A stretch of 64,000 bases of DNA from Bacillota bacterium. GTDB taxonomy: Bacteria > Bacillota > Clostridia > Christensenellales > SZUA-584. The notes below the pieces were generated by a model. The model was not told the DNA's origin and ran no database searches. It saw nothing but the letters and a program-made list of their open reading frames with translations. The position numbers were made by a program, and so were the translations under genes. Location: the NCBI GenBank assembly GCA_023397655.1, contig JAEWTW010000010.1, positions 137,676-201,675 of the forward strand, in the 5' to 3' direction. This document shows, in pieces, positions 31,748 to 41,173 of the stretch (its first letter is position 1; the number at the start of each line of letters is the position of its first letter).

Positions 31748-32977
31748 TTATTTCTGAGAGGGGTCGTTGACGGTACCCAAAAAGGCGATCACGCCGTCCT
31801 CCAGCGAATAGATGGCGAAAACGAACGGGCGGTCGGCACGGAATTCGGGCGGCGGTTCAGATGGAGGTTCTGCCGCCGGAGCCTCCACCACGGTGGCGGC
31901 GGCAGCTTCCGCGCCCAATTCGTCGATGCGCACATAGCATTTGTGCAGCACGCGAGATATAAACAGACCCGCCTTTCCGACGCCGGAAAAGTCTGCCTCG
32001 CTCATTTCAAACGCTTTTTGCATACCGAGCGATTCCAGCGCGCCGTTCAGCGGTGCGGAGAAGGAAAAATCGAACTTAGGCAGCCAGACGGGCATGTCAG
32101 GCACATCGGAAAGGCCACGCACTGCGGTCTTAAACTTATTGCCGTCCATGGAAGCCAGCAAATCGGCTATGCTCATGCCTTGGGCGGGCAGCAGAAACGC
32201 CATCGCGTAGGTTCCCTCGTCCTTTATGGGTTTAAAGTTTAGCGATATCATTGAGAATTCGTCGTTCGCGTAGTAGGGGATGGGCCGCCATTTGCTGTGC
32301 ATGAACGGCACAGTGACAGGGCCGACCGGCGTTGAAAACTCGTCGTCTTGAGTGAGGCCTGCCTGAAATGGGTAGGCCCAGTCGCCCAAATAGTACAGCG
32401 CGCTGGTCAGCATGAGCATTGTAGCCGGATGGGGTTCGTCCGGCATGATGTTTTGGATGCGGCCATGCGTTTTTTCCTCGGCCCAAGCGTTGATGTCGTC
32501 CATAGCTCCGGGTATGGCGAGCGGCTTCAAGTCTGCCATATAATCCTCGGTGCTCGTTTTGATGTAGTCGTCGTTGTACTTGTAATCATCCAGCAGCCAT
32601 AAGGCGTTTGCGGCTTCCATGCCGCCCGTGTTGGCGCGCCACATGAGGGCTTTGCACGCGGCGGTAATCTCGTCGTCGGATAGCCCCGGCAAGCGCAGCG
32701 CGGCGGTCATCTCGTCCTTGGTGGCGCCGTTTGCGCCCGCGCGCGCCATGCACAGCGCCAGCTCAATGCTGACGGGGGACACGGCGAGGTTTTGATCCGG
32801 GGTGTACAGCGCCGACGCGGCAGAGAAACCCAAGTCTCCGATACCCTGAACGAACACATCGTCCAGCGGTTCTATCGATTGTTTCACCAGCTTGCCGTCG
32901 TAGCCGGCAGCGCTGGCGTTGGCGCAAGCGCCGAGCAGCAGCGCAGAGGCCAATACCAATAGCAGCAGTTTTTTCAT
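31748..32977 (-). CDS. Lipoprotein serpin (paralogue A)
   Basis: 409 residues. Signal peptide with lipobox LLGAC (Cys17). The mature protein is a complete serpin: NLAVSPVSIELAL, hinge ELGAEAAAAT, and the C-terminal ADRPFVFAIY plus FLGTVNDP. A small-residue hinge is typical of inhibitory serpins, which trap proteases by loop insertion. The reactive loop after the hinge, VVEAPAAEPPSEPPPE, is proline-rich, unlike its neighbours. By counting from the hinge, P1 falls at Ala, with low certainty. It is the last of three tandem copies and shares 101 identical bases with copy B. A Gram-positive serpin anchored outside would protect the cell or host from proteases. Confidence 0.93.
   Translation of the reverse strand: MKKLLLLVLASALLLGACANASAAGYDGKLVKQSIEPLDDVFVQGIGDLGFSAASALYTPDQNLAVSPVSIELALCMARAGANGATKDEMTAALRLPGLSDDEITAACKALMWRANTGGMEAANALWLLDDYKYNDDYIKTSTEDYMADLKPLAIPGAMDDINAWAEEKTHGRIQNIMPDEPHPATMLMLTSALYYLGDWAYPFQAGLTQDDEFSTPVGPVTVPFMHSKWRPIPYYANDEFSMISLNFKPIKDEGTYAMAFLLPAQGMSIADLLASMDGNKFKTAVRGLSDVPDMPVWLPKFDFSFSAPLNGALESLGMQKAFEMSEADFSGVGKAGLFISRVLHKCYVRIDELGAEAAAATVVEAPAAEPPSEPPPEFRADRPFVFAIYSLEDGVIAFLGTVNDPSQK
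32844..32944. repeat. 101-base exact repeat, copy 1 (serpin A)
   Basis: Identical base for base to 34084-34184. It covers the signal-peptide and early mature region of serpins A and B and indicates a recent duplication or gene conversion. Confidence 0.95.
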
Positions 32978-32993
32978 CGGTTTCCTCCTGACA

Positions 32994-34217
32994 TTATTTC
33001 TGCGACGGGTCGTTGACCGCTCCTAAAAAGGCGATCGTGCCGTCTTCCTGTGAGTAGATGGCGAAAACGAAAGGGCGGTCGGCATGGAACGTGACGGGCG
33101 GTTCCATCGGCATAGCGGTGAGCGTCATTTCCACAGAGGTGACGGCGGCGGCCTCCGCGCCCAGTTCATCCACGCGCACATAGCATTTATGCAGCACGCT
33201 GGAGATGAAAAGCCGGTCGGCGTCCGTCATGCCGGAAAAGTCCGCATCCGCTGAAAAGGCTTTCTCCATCCCCATGGATTTCAGCATATCGGCAAGAGGC
33301 GCAAAAAAGGAGAACTCGAACTTGGGCAGCCGGATGGATACATCCTGCTCGGCAGCCTTGGAGAGCACGGTTTTAAACGCTTCACCGTTCAGTGAACCCA
33401 GCATATCGTTTACCGACGAACCTTCGGCGGGCAGCAGAAACGCCATCGCGTATTGTCCCTCATCCGTCTTGGACTTAAAGTTCAACGATATCATTGAGAA
33501 ATCGTCGCTGCTGTAATACGGCACCGACCAGTCGCTGTTCATGTAGGATACGGTGGAGGTTCCGCCGGGCGATGCGAAATCGCCGTCGAACGTGTCGTTT
33601 GCTTCGAATGGCAGCTCCCATTCGCCGAGGTAATACAGCGCGTTGGTAATGATCATGCGTGTATCGGTACTCGGTTCCTGCTGAAGTATCTTATCGATAC
33701 GGCCGTGCGTTTTCTCCTCGGCCCAGGCATTGACGGCGTCCATGGCCCCGGGGATGGCGAGCGCTTTCAAGTCGGCCATGTAGTCCTCGGTGCTGGTCTT
33801 GATGTAGCTGTCCTTATATGCGTAACCATCCATCAGCCATAAGGCGTTGGCGGCTTCCATGCCGCCGGTGTTGGCGCGCCACATCAGGGCTTTGCACGCA
33901 GAGGCGATCTCGTCGTCAGACAGCCCCGGCAGGCGCAGCGCGGCTGTCATCTCGTCCTTTGTGGCGCCGTTTGCGCCCGCGCGCGCCATGCACAGTGCCA
34001 GCTCAATGCTGACAGGGGACAGCGCGAGGTTTTGATCCGCGGAGTACAGCGCCGACGCGGCGGCGAAGCCGAAGTCCCCGATGCCCTGAACGAACACATC
34101 GTCCAGCGGTTCTATCGATTGTTTCACCAGCTTGCCGTCGTAGCCGGCAGCGCTGGCGTTGGCGCAAGCGCCGAGCAGCAGCGCGGCAGCCAATACCAAC
34201 AGCAGCAGTTTTTTCAT
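32994..34217 (-). CDS. Lipoprotein serpin (paralogue B)
   Basis: 407 residues, very close to paralogue A through the first 180 residues, with the same lipobox LLGAC. Complete serpin fold: NLALSPVSIELAL, hinge ELGAEAAAVT, ADRPFVFAIY and FLGAVNDP. The reactive loop is SVEMTLTAMPMEPPVT; counting from the hinge puts P1/P1' near Thr-Ala, with Leu and Met nearby. This suggests an elastase- or chymotrypsin-like target, but that is a guess. It lies 16 bases from A and 19 from C in the same direction, forming one operon. Confidence 0.93.
   Translation of the reverse strand: MKKLLLLVLAAALLLGACANASAAGYDGKLVKQSIEPLDDVFVQGIGDFGFAAASALYSADQNLALSPVSIELALCMARAGANGATKDEMTAALRLPGLSDDEIASACKALMWRANTGGMEAANALWLMDGYAYKDSYIKTSTEDYMADLKALAIPGAMDAVNAWAEEKTHGRIDKILQQEPSTDTRMIITNALYYLGEWELPFEANDTFDGDFASPGGTSTVSYMNSDWSVPYYSSDDFSMISLNFKSKTDEGQYAMAFLLPAEGSSVNDMLGSLNGEAFKTVLSKAAEQDVSIRLPKFEFSFFAPLADMLKSMGMEKAFSADADFSGMTDADRLFISSVLHKCYVRVDELGAEAAAVTSVEMTLTAMPMEPPVTFHADRPFVFAIYSQEDGTIAFLGAVNDPSQK
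34084..34184. repeat. 101-base exact repeat, copy 2 (serpin B)
   Basis: Partner of 32844-32944; the offset of 1240 bases equals the distance between the two serpin genes. Confidence 0.95.
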
Positions 34218-34236
34218 CGCGGTATTCCTCCTGACG

Positions 34237-35565
34237 TTATTTCTGCGACGGGTCGTTGACCGCGCCTAGAAAGGCGATCGTGCCGTCTTCCTGCGAGTAG
34301 ATGGCAAAAACGAACGGACGGTCCGCGTAGAACTTGGGCGGCTCCGTCATCTGCATCGCCGCGCCGTCCCGCATTTCCACCACCGTAACGGCGGCGGCTT
34401 CCGCGCCCAGCTCGTCAATACGGACATAGCACTTGTGCAATACATTGGAGATGAAGAGGCCGTTGGGCTGTTCCGTCATCGCGGAGAAGTCGGCGTCGCG
34501 GCTGAACGCCTGGGCCATGCCAAGGTCACCAAGCGCATTGCGCATCTCGGTATAATACTCAAAATCGAATTTGGGCAGGCGTATCCATACCTCCTGCTCC
34601 TCGGCTTCGGACAATGCCGTTTTGAAGGTAGCGGCGTCGAGGCGGGGCAGCAGATCGGTCAAGGATTTGCCCTCGGCGGGCAGAATAAACGCCATCGCGT
34701 ATTGGCCTTGGTCCGCTTCGCTTTTGAATGACAGAGAGATCATGGAAAAGTCGTCGTTCGCATAGTAGGGCACCTCCCGGTCGCTGCGCATGAAGGGCAC
34801 GGTGACGGGGCCTTCCGGTGCGGCGAACTCGCCGTCCGCGGTATCATTGGCTTCAAAGGGGTGTTCCCAGTCATTTAAGAAATACAGCGCGTTGGCGAGC
34901 AGTATGGGGGAATCGCTGCTCACTTCTTCATTTAATATCTGCTTGATGCGTCCGTGCGTCTTCTCATCCGCCCAGGCGTTGACGGCAATCATTGCGCCGG
35001 GGACGGTGAGCGGAAATGCGTCCGCGAAATAGTCCTGCATACAGGCAGTGAGGAAGGGTTTGCTGAACGTGTAGTCCTGCGACAGCCAGACAGCGTTGGC
35101 CGCTTCCATGCCGCCGGTGTTGGCGCGCCACATCAGCGAGCGGCACGCGTCTCTGATCTCTTCATCGGACAGGCCGTCAAAGCCCAGTGCGGCGGTCATT
35201 TCATCCTTGGTGCCGCCGCTTGCGCCTTCTCGCGTCATGCTGAGCGCAAGCGTGAGGCTGGCGGGTGAAAACGCCAGATTACCGTTTGTGTTGAAAAGCA
35301 GCGGCGCTGCCGCAAAGCCGAAGCCGTTGACGCCTGCGGCGAAGGAATCCGGCAGAGGGCCGACGGGCTGGGCGGCAAGCTGCGCGCGGTAAGCCACGGT
35401 CTGCGCCGATACTTCGGGTTCGGTAGGCGCAGCGGCAGAAGCGCCGGACGACTGCGGGTCGGGGGCCGGGTCGGGCACACCGGGAGCAGCGCAGGCGGTG
35501 AGTATAAGCGTCATTACGATCACAGTCGCAATCAATTTTCTGAACAAAATACGGGTCCTCCTCAT
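34237..35565 (-). CDS. Lipoprotein serpin (paralogue C), first of the operon
   Basis: 442 residues. Longer N-terminus: signal peptide with lipobox LTAC (about Cys25), then a Pro/Ala/Ser linker of about 30 residues. The serpin body is complete, with NLAFSPASLTLAL, hinge ELGAEAAAVT, ADRPFVFAIY and FLGAVNDP. The reactive loop VVEMRDGAAMQMTEPPK is one residue longer than in A and B and carries an Arg near P3. It differs more from A and B than they do from each other, so it is probably the older copy. The C-terminal 30 residues are almost identical in B and C. Confidence 0.93.
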   Translation of the reverse strand: MRRTRILFRKLIATVIVMTLILTACAAPGVPDPAPDPQSSGASAAAPTEPEVSAQTVAYRAQLAAQPVGPLPDSFAAGVNGFGFAAAPLLFNTNGNLAFSPASLTLALSMTREGASGGTKDEMTAALGFDGLSDEEIRDACRSLMWRANTGGMEAANAVWLSQDYTFSKPFLTACMQDYFADAFPLTVPGAMIAVNAWADEKTHGRIKQILNEEVSSDSPILLANALYFLNDWEHPFEANDTADGEFAAPEGPVTVPFMRSDREVPYYANDDFSMISLSFKSEADQGQYAMAFILPAEGKSLTDLLPRLDAATFKTALSEAEEQEVWIRLPKFDFEYYTEMRNALGDLGMAQAFSRDADFSAMTEQPNGLFISNVLHKCYVRIDELGAEAAAVTVVEMRDGAAMQMTEPPKFYADRPFVFAIYSQEDGTIAFLGAVNDPSQK

Positions 35566-35633
35566 AAGGGTTTACATTGCTTAAGACGCATCCTTTTGGC
35601 TCAAGGTTCCGAAAAACAAAAAAGTATGGTTCT

Positions 35634-35641
35634 ATTATAAT
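35634..35641. promoter_or_regulatory. Overlapping -10 boxes between serpin C and patatin genes
   Basis: ATTATAAT contains TATAAT on the plus strand (35636-35641) and on the minus strand (35634-35639). It could serve either divergent gene; no convincing -35 was found for either. Confidence 0.35.
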
Positions 35642-35743
35642 AAGAATGGAAGAAAGTAACGACAGATTAATTAACGGCCCAACTAACGGAGCGGCGGCGC
35701 GCATAAGAATGTGGGAGTATGCTTATTGTGAGGTGTTGAGGTT

Positions 35744-36547
35744 TTGGGAAACACAGGGAAAAGCGGCGTAGCGTTCGGCGGCGGCGGCACGCGGGGGATC
35801 GCGCATCTGGGAGTGATCCGCGTGCTGCAGGAGCATAACGTCAATTTTGATTATGTGGCGGGCAATTCGGCGGGAGCCATTGCGGGCGCGCTGTATGCCG
35901 CGGAAATACCTTGGGAAAAGCTGTATGATTTCGTGCTCAGCATACGGGATAAGAACGTGCTGCCCAAAAGGCCGGCACTGCTGACGTATATGAGCCCCGA
36001 AATCATTGAGCGGCTGGCCGACTGTTTTTTGAAGGATATGCAGTTTAGCGACCTGCACAGGCCGTTCTGCGCGGTGGCGGTGGACCTGGAACAGGGCACT
36101 CTGGAAACGCTGTGCAGCGGCAGCGTGTCCAAGGCGCTGTCGGCCAGCTGTGCGGTGCCCGGCGTGTTTGCGCCGGTGCGCATCGGTGAAAAGCTGTACA
36201 TTGACGGCGGCACGCTGCGCAGCATACCCACGCAGGAACTGAAGGACATGGGGGCGGACAAGGTGGTGGGCATCAACCTGAACTCGGACCGCGGCCGCGG
36301 CACCAGCAGCATGCGGCGCATCGATGTGTTTTTGACGGCGTATAACCTCAGCATCAACGTCAACAGCCAGATCTGCGAAAAATGCGCCGATATCATGCTG
36401 CGGCCCAAACTGGACAGCTACGCGCGCCACAGCCTAAAGAGCATCGAGGAGCTGCTGGAAATCGGTGAAGAGACGGCGCTGGAGCACATTAAAGACATCA
36501 AGCTGCTGCTGGATGCTGGCGACGAGGAAAAAGCGGCCGGTGCGTAA
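35744..36547 (+). CDS. Patatin-like phospholipase
   Basis: 267 residues from a TTG start; an in-frame stop lies just upstream and the domain begins at once, so the start is forced. Oxyanion loop GGGGTRGIAHLG, nucleophile motif GNSAG (Ser near residue 44) and the DGG that carries the catalytic Asp (near 154) are all present. Acts as a serine acyl hydrolase on lipids. There is no signal peptide, so it is probably cytoplasmic or peripheral, like RssA-type proteins. It is divergent from the serpin operon. Confidence 0.9.
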   Translation: MGNTGKSGVAFGGGGTRGIAHLGVIRVLQEHNVNFDYVAGNSAGAIAGALYAAEIPWEKLYDFVLSIRDKNVLPKRPALLTYMSPEIIERLADCFLKDMQFSDLHRPFCAVAVDLEQGTLETLCSGSVSKALSASCAVPGVFAPVRIGEKLYIDGGTLRSIPTQELKDMGADKVVGINLNSDRGRGTSSMRRIDVFLTAYNLSINVNSQICEKCADIMLRPKLDSYARHSLKSIEELLEIGEETALEHIKDIKLLLDAGDEEKAAGA

Positions 36548-36659
36548 AAATTCCGGTTGAACTATTCATGGGTGTGTAGTAAAATACTGACGGGTATTAT
36601 TGTAGAACGGCAGGACTTTTTTTGTTGCCAAAAAATGAAGCATGGAAGGACGGTTTGCT

Positions 36660-38168
36660 ATGCAGTATGTCATTTTAGGTCTCTATATCGCTTTTCTCAT
36701 TTTCGTTGCTATTTTCTCCTCAAAAAAAGCAAAAACCACAGACGATTTCTTTCTGGGCGGCCGGAAGATGGGGCCGTGGATGTCGGCGTTTGCGTACGGT
36801 ACGACATATTTTTCTGCGGTTATGTTCGTGGGCTACGCGGGCAACTTTGGATGGAGCATCGGCCTTTCGGCCACGTGGATCGGCATCGCCAATGCGGTGA
36901 TCGGCACATGGCTGGCGTGGAAGCTGCTGGCCAAGCCCACACGGCGCATCACGCACCGGCTGGACGCGTCCACAATGCCCGACTTTTTCCTGAAGCGGTA
37001 TAATTCGCGCGGGCTCAAAATACTAGCCGCGCTGGTGATTTTCATATTCCTCGCGCCCTACTGTGCGAGCGTGTATCAGGGGCTTGGGTATTTCTTTGAA
37101 AGCGCGTTTGGCGTGCCGTACGTCTGGTGCATGGTGGGTATGGCGGTGTTTACCGCGCTTTATCTGCTGGCGGGCGGCTATATCGCGACCGCGCTGACCG
37201 ACTTTGTGCAGGGCCTTATCATGATCGCGGGCGTGATATTGATGCTGGCGTTCATACTGGCGAATCCGCTGGTGGGCGGCGTGGCACAGGGCTTGTCCCG
37301 CGTGGCGACGATCGACCCGATGCTGACCTCCGTGTTCAACGGCAACAGCGTGGTGCTGCTGATATCGCTAATCATACTTACCAGCCTTGGCACCTGGGGC
37401 CTGCCGCAGATGGTGCATAAATTCTACGCGATCAAGGATCAGCAGGCCATCAAGCGGGGGACGCGTATCTCGACCTTGTTTGCGCTGCTGGTGGGCGGAG
37501 CGGCTTACTTTGTCGGCACATTCGGCCGCTTGTTCCTGAACAACACGATGCCGGAGGCGGGTGCGGACGCCATCATGCCCGAAGTGATGAAAGCGGCGCT
37601 GCCCACGGCTTTGATGGGCTTGATACTGGTTCTGATACTGGCGGCGTCGATGTCCACGCTGTCGTCGCTGGTGCTGGTGTCCTCCTCGTCGATATCGATG
37701 GATCTGGTGAAGGGTATGATGAAGCCCAAGATGAAGGACAAGAGCGTGATGATGCTGATGCGCGTGCTGTGCGCGGTGTTCGTGCTGATATCGCTGGTGA
37801 TCGCGCTGCTCAAGCCCGCGGCGATATACACGCTGATGGGTTATTCATGGGGCGCGCTATCCGGCTGCTTCCTCGCGCCGTTCCTGCTGGGTGTACGCTG
37901 GAAGGGCATGACCAAAGCGGGCGCCTGGGCGGGCATATTCACAGGCCTTGTCATCGTGGTGCCGCTGATGATATTGGGCTCCGCAAAGCTGCTGCCCTCC
38001 TGGATGAGTGCACCGGCAATTGGCTCCATCGCGATGATCGCTTCGCTGATCGTGACGCCGGTGGTGAGCCTGATGACCAAGAAATTCGAACCCGCGCATA
38101 TCGAGAAGGTATTCGGAGATTCGCCCATCGCGACGGATGCTGCGGAAGCGGAGGCTGTGCAAGCGTAG
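36660..38168 (+). CDS. Sodium:solute symporter (SSS family)
   Basis: 502 residues from the ATG at 36660, with AAGGA upstream, which begins the first membrane segment directly. About 13 membrane helices. Family landmarks include FLGGRKMGPWMSAFAYGTTYFSA, GTWLAWKLL, a Gly/Ala-rich TALTDFVQGLIM and the Ser-rich STLSSLVLVSSSSISMDL. Members import proline, sugars, nucleosides or acids with Na+. The substrate cannot be chosen here. A bidirectional terminator follows. Confidence 0.9.
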   Translation: MQYVILGLYIAFLIFVAIFSSKKAKTTDDFFLGGRKMGPWMSAFAYGTTYFSAVMFVGYAGNFGWSIGLSATWIGIANAVIGTWLAWKLLAKPTRRITHRLDASTMPDFFLKRYNSRGLKILAALVIFIFLAPYCASVYQGLGYFFESAFGVPYVWCMVGMAVFTALYLLAGGYIATALTDFVQGLIMIAGVILMLAFILANPLVGGVAQGLSRVATIDPMLTSVFNGNSVVLLISLIILTSLGTWGLPQMVHKFYAIKDQQAIKRGTRISTLFALLVGGAAYFVGTFGRLFLNNTMPEAGADAIMPEVMKAALPTALMGLILVLILAASMSTLSSLVLVSSSSISMDLVKGMMKPKMKDKSVMMLMRVLCAVFVLISLVIALLKPAAIYTLMGYSWGALSGCFLAPFLLGVRWKGMTKAGAWAGIFTGLVIVVPLMILGSAKLLPSWMSAPAIGSIAMIASLIVTPVVSLMTKKFEPAHIEKVFGDSPIATDAAEAEAVQA

Positions 38169-38200
38169 CGCGGTAAGGATCAGGGTTTATACAGACGAAA

Positions 38201-38228
38201 AGAGCCGGGACGGTTTCGTTCCGGCTCT
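38201..38228. terminator. Bidirectional terminator between convergent genes
   Basis: AGAGCCGG (38201-38208) / CCGGCTCT (38221-38228), between the symporter and the methyltransferase. Confidence 0.7.
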
Positions 38229-38257
38229 GACTTTGTTAAGCAGACGATTATAGGAAT

Positions 38258-39058
38258 CTATTTGACGCCGATACGCATACGGTAGCCAAAGCTGATGGGA
38301 AAAGTCCTGTCTCCGAAGATTTGTGTGATTGTGTCACGGAAGCGTTCAACTTCCGGCTGTATGAGCTCCGGGCAGGCTTTAAGCGCAGACTGCAGGCCGC
38401 CCTGGCTGAGCGCGAGACCGATAAGACGTTCGGCTGTGCAGCTCTCCGTGTTGGCGAATACCAGCTCCCGCGCGTATCGGAAGAGGCCGCTTTGTTTGAT
38501 GTTATGCAGATGGCCGTCCTTGCTCCATTTCACGGAGGCGCCGCTCAACTGGGGAAGCGCGTCTTCTGCGCGGCGCACTTCGTTCATGAGGCGGTTATAG
38601 GCCAACTCCGCATCAGCGCCGCAAACAGGAGGCCAGTCGCAGTCCGCCGTGGCGAAAACGCCGTCGGGTGCAAGAACCCGGCTGATTTCGGCCAGCGTGG
38701 AGGAGGGCTCCATCCAATGGAACGACTGCGAGCAAACGACGGCATCTGCCGAAGCGTTTTCTAGCCCGGTATCATGCGAAAACGCCTGGATGAAACGCAC
38801 ACCCGGGGTTTGCTTGGCCGCTGCGACAGCCAGCATGTCGGGGCTGGGCTCTATGCCGATGACCTCGCGGCAATGTCCGGCCCATACGGCTGTTGACAGA
38901 CCGGTGCCGCAGCCCATATCCACCACCCTGCCGGGAGGGTGTCCAAGATACGTTCCGATAACGTCGATCACCTGACGGGGCAGCGCTGGCCTTGCCGTCT
39001 CATACAGCTCTGCGAACCCTGTGAAACGCAGGGCATTTTTCTCAGCGGAATGATCCAT
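38258..39058 (-). CDS. Class I SAM-dependent methyltransferase
   Basis: 266 residues from the ATG at 39058, with GAGAGG upstream; a start six codons earlier is also possible. Motif I VVDMGCGTGLSTA, acidic IGIEPSPDML, and ADAVVCSQSFHWM, as in the YcgJ/UbiE-like and Tam-like groups. The substrate is unknown. It is not an obvious duplicate of the Tam-like gene at 25149, though both share the SFHW/AIQW-type motif. It is alone between convergent and divergent neighbours. Confidence 0.87.
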   Translation of the reverse strand: MDHSAEKNALRFTGFAELYETARPALPRQVIDVIGTYLGHPPGRVVDMGCGTGLSTAVWAGHCREVIGIEPSPDMLAVAAAKQTPGVRFIQAFSHDTGLENASADAVVCSQSFHWMEPSSTLAEISRVLAPDGVFATADCDWPPVCGADAELAYNRLMNEVRRAEDALPQLSGASVKWSKDGHLHNIKQSGLFRYARELVFANTESCTAERLIGLALSQGGLQSALKACPELIQPEVERFRDTITQIFGDRTFPISFGYRMRIGVK

Positions 39059-39141
39059 CGTATTTTTTCCTCTCATAAAATATGGACAAAATATACCATA
39101 TAACGGTCACCGTATAAAAGAGTTCAGAACCATATTCATAT

Positions 39142-39176
39142 AAAAAAACAGCCGGACCGCATTTGCAGCCCGGCTG
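39142..39176 (-). terminator. Intrinsic terminator of the transketolase gene
   Basis: On the minus strand, CAGCCGG pairs with CCGGCTG (39170-39176 and 39149-39155), followed by seven T. Confidence 0.85.
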
Positions 39177-39190
39177 TTGTGCTGATTATT

Positions 39191-41173
39191 CTATTTCGCG
39201 AGGGACGCTTTGGCTGTAGCGACCACGTTGTCCGTCGTGAAGCCGAACGCTTCGAACAGCTTCTTGGCGGGGCCGGAAGCGCCGAAGTGGTCCAGCGCGA
39301 TGATCTCGCCCTTGAGGCCGGCGTATTTGTGCCAGCCGAAGGACGCGCCCGCTTCCACGATAACGCGGCGGTCGATGGAATCCGGCAACACGCTCTGCTT
39401 GTACGCTTCGTCCTGCTCCTCGAACAGATCCATACACGGCATGGAGACCACGCGGGCGGAAATGCCTTCTTCAAACAGCTTCTGCGCCGCCTGATAGCAC
39501 TGCTCGACTTCGCTGCCCGTACCGATGAGTATCACCTTCGGATCGCTGCCAAAGTCCTTGAGCACATAAGCGCCCTTGTGTGCCGCTGCGCCTGTTTCGT
39601 CGTAAAGCGGCAGTGTCTGGCGGGTGAGCGCGATGACGGACGGGCCCTTGGCCTTGAGCGCGAACAGGTAGGCCGCAGCCGTTTCCTTGGAGTCTGCCGG
39701 ACGCCACATATAGGTATTGGGCGTGGCGCGCATGCAGGCCAGCTGCTCGATGGGCTGGTGCGTGGGGCCGTCTTCGCCGACGCCGATGGAATCGTGCGTC
39801 ATCACGTATATCACCGGCAGGCCCATCAGAGCGGACATGCGGACGGCGTTTTTCAGGTAGTCCGTGAACACGAAGAACGTGGCCACGTACGGGATGATGC
39901 CGCCGTGCAGCGCCTGGCCGTTGGCAATGGCCGCCATCGCGAACTCGCGGATGCCATAGTGAATGTTCGGGCCTTCGGGCGTTTCGGGGGAGAAGTAAGC
40001 CTTGCCCTTCAGGACAGAGTTGTTGGAGGGACCTAAGTCCGCGCTGCCGCCGAACAGGCCGGGCAGCTTATCCGCCAGCTTGTTGAGCACGGCGCCGGAA
40101 GACTGGCGCGTGGCCAGCGGCTTGTCGAACTCGTAAAGCGACGGATCGGAAAGGACGCTGGAATCCACAGGATTAAAGCACTTGTCCCACAGCGCCGCCA
40201 TGTCGGGGAACGCCTTGCGGTATGCCGCGAACAGCTGGTTCCATTTTTCTTCCTCGGCGTCGTAAGCCTTCTGGCGCTCGGCAGCGGCGGCTTTCACTTC
40301 GTCCGGTACGACGAAGCTGCCTTCAAACTCCCAGCCCAGCGTGGATTTAAGCAGTGCGATGTTCTCGTCGCCCAGCGGTGAGCCGTGGCAGGACGCTTTG
40401 CCCTGCACGGCGGGGCAGCCATAGCCGATGTCCGTTTTGATGATGATGATGGACGGCTTGCCCTTCTCGGCTTTCGCCATGGAGATGGCTTTGTCGATCT
40501 GGCCGACATCCTCGTTGCCGTCGCCGACGTGCAGCACCTGCCAGCCGTAGGCTTCGAAGCGCTTGGCCACATCTTCATCAAAAGCGAAGTCTGTTTCGCC
40601 CTCTATCGTGATCTTGTTGCGGTCATACAGCAGAATGAGCTTGCCGAGCTTCAGCGTGCCGGCCAGCGAGCAGGCTTCGGACGCGACGCCTTCCATCAGG
40701 CAGCCGTCGCCTGTCAGTGCATAGGTGTAATGGTCCACAACGTTGTAGCCGTCCTTGTTGAACATGGCGGCGAGATGCGCCTCGGACATCGCCATGCCGA
40801 CGGCGTTCGCGATACCCTGGCCCAAGGGGCCGGTGGTGGTCTCAATGCCGGGCAGGTGGCCGTATTCCGGATGGCCGGCTGCGCCGGAACCGTATTGACG
40901 GAAATTTTTCAGGTCATCGATGGTGACGCCATAGCCAAAGACGTGCAGCAGCGAATAGAGCAGCATGGAGCCATGGCCCGCGGAGAGCACAAAACGGTCT
41001 CTGTCCGGCCATTTGGGGCTCTTGGGGTTGTGCTTCAGATGCCGCGCCCAAAGCGTGTACGCCATCGGCGCCGCGCCCAGCGGCAGACCCGGGTGCCCGC
41101 TGTTGGCTTTCTGCACACCTTCCGCCGCAAGTATGCGCACGGTGTTGATGGACAGCTTGTCAATATTGTTCAT
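39191..41173 (-). CDS. tkt: Transketolase
   Basis: 660 residues, full-length single-chain enzyme. The ATG at 41173 has GAGGAGGAA upstream; an in-frame upstream ATG overlaps that site. It shows ANSGHPGLPLGAAP at the N-terminus. The thiamine-diphosphate motif GDGCLMEGVASEA is followed by LILLYDRN. The pyrimidine domain has MTHDSIGVGEDGPTHQPIEQL and the C-terminal domain FGASGPAKKLFEAFGF. It moves two-carbon units between sugar phosphates in the non-oxidative pentose phosphate pathway. It is monocistronic and all catalytic residues look intact. Confidence 0.97.
   Translation of the reverse strand: MNNIDKLSINTVRILAAEGVQKANSGHPGLPLGAAPMAYTLWARHLKHNPKSPKWPDRDRFVLSAGHGSMLLYSLLHVFGYGVTIDDLKNFRQYGSGAAGHPEYGHLPGIETTTGPLGQGIANAVGMAMSEAHLAAMFNKDGYNVVDHYTYALTGDGCLMEGVASEACSLAGTLKLGKLILLYDRNKITIEGETDFAFDEDVAKRFEAYGWQVLHVGDGNEDVGQIDKAISMAKAEKGKPSIIIIKTDIGYGCPAVQGKASCHGSPLGDENIALLKSTLGWEFEGSFVVPDEVKAAAAERQKAYDAEEEKWNQLFAAYRKAFPDMAALWDKCFNPVDSSVLSDPSLYEFDKPLATRQSSGAVLNKLADKLPGLFGGSADLGPSNNSVLKGKAYFSPETPEGPNIHYGIREFAMAAIANGQALHGGIIPYVATFFVFTDYLKNAVRMSALMGLPVIYVMTHDSIGVGEDGPTHQPIEQLACMRATPNTYMWRPADSKETAAAYLFALKAKGPSVIALTRQTLPLYDETGAAAHKGAYVLKDFGSDPKVILIGTGSEVEQCYQAAQKLFEEGISARVVSMPCMDLFEEQDEAYKQSVLPDSIDRRVIVEAGASFGWHKYAGLKGEIIALDHFGASGPAKKLFEAFGFTTDNVVATAKASLAK

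Noticed and set aside
35723..36430. Minus-strand frame opposite the patatin gene
   Set aside because: No motif, and the plus strand has all catalytic motifs of patatin.
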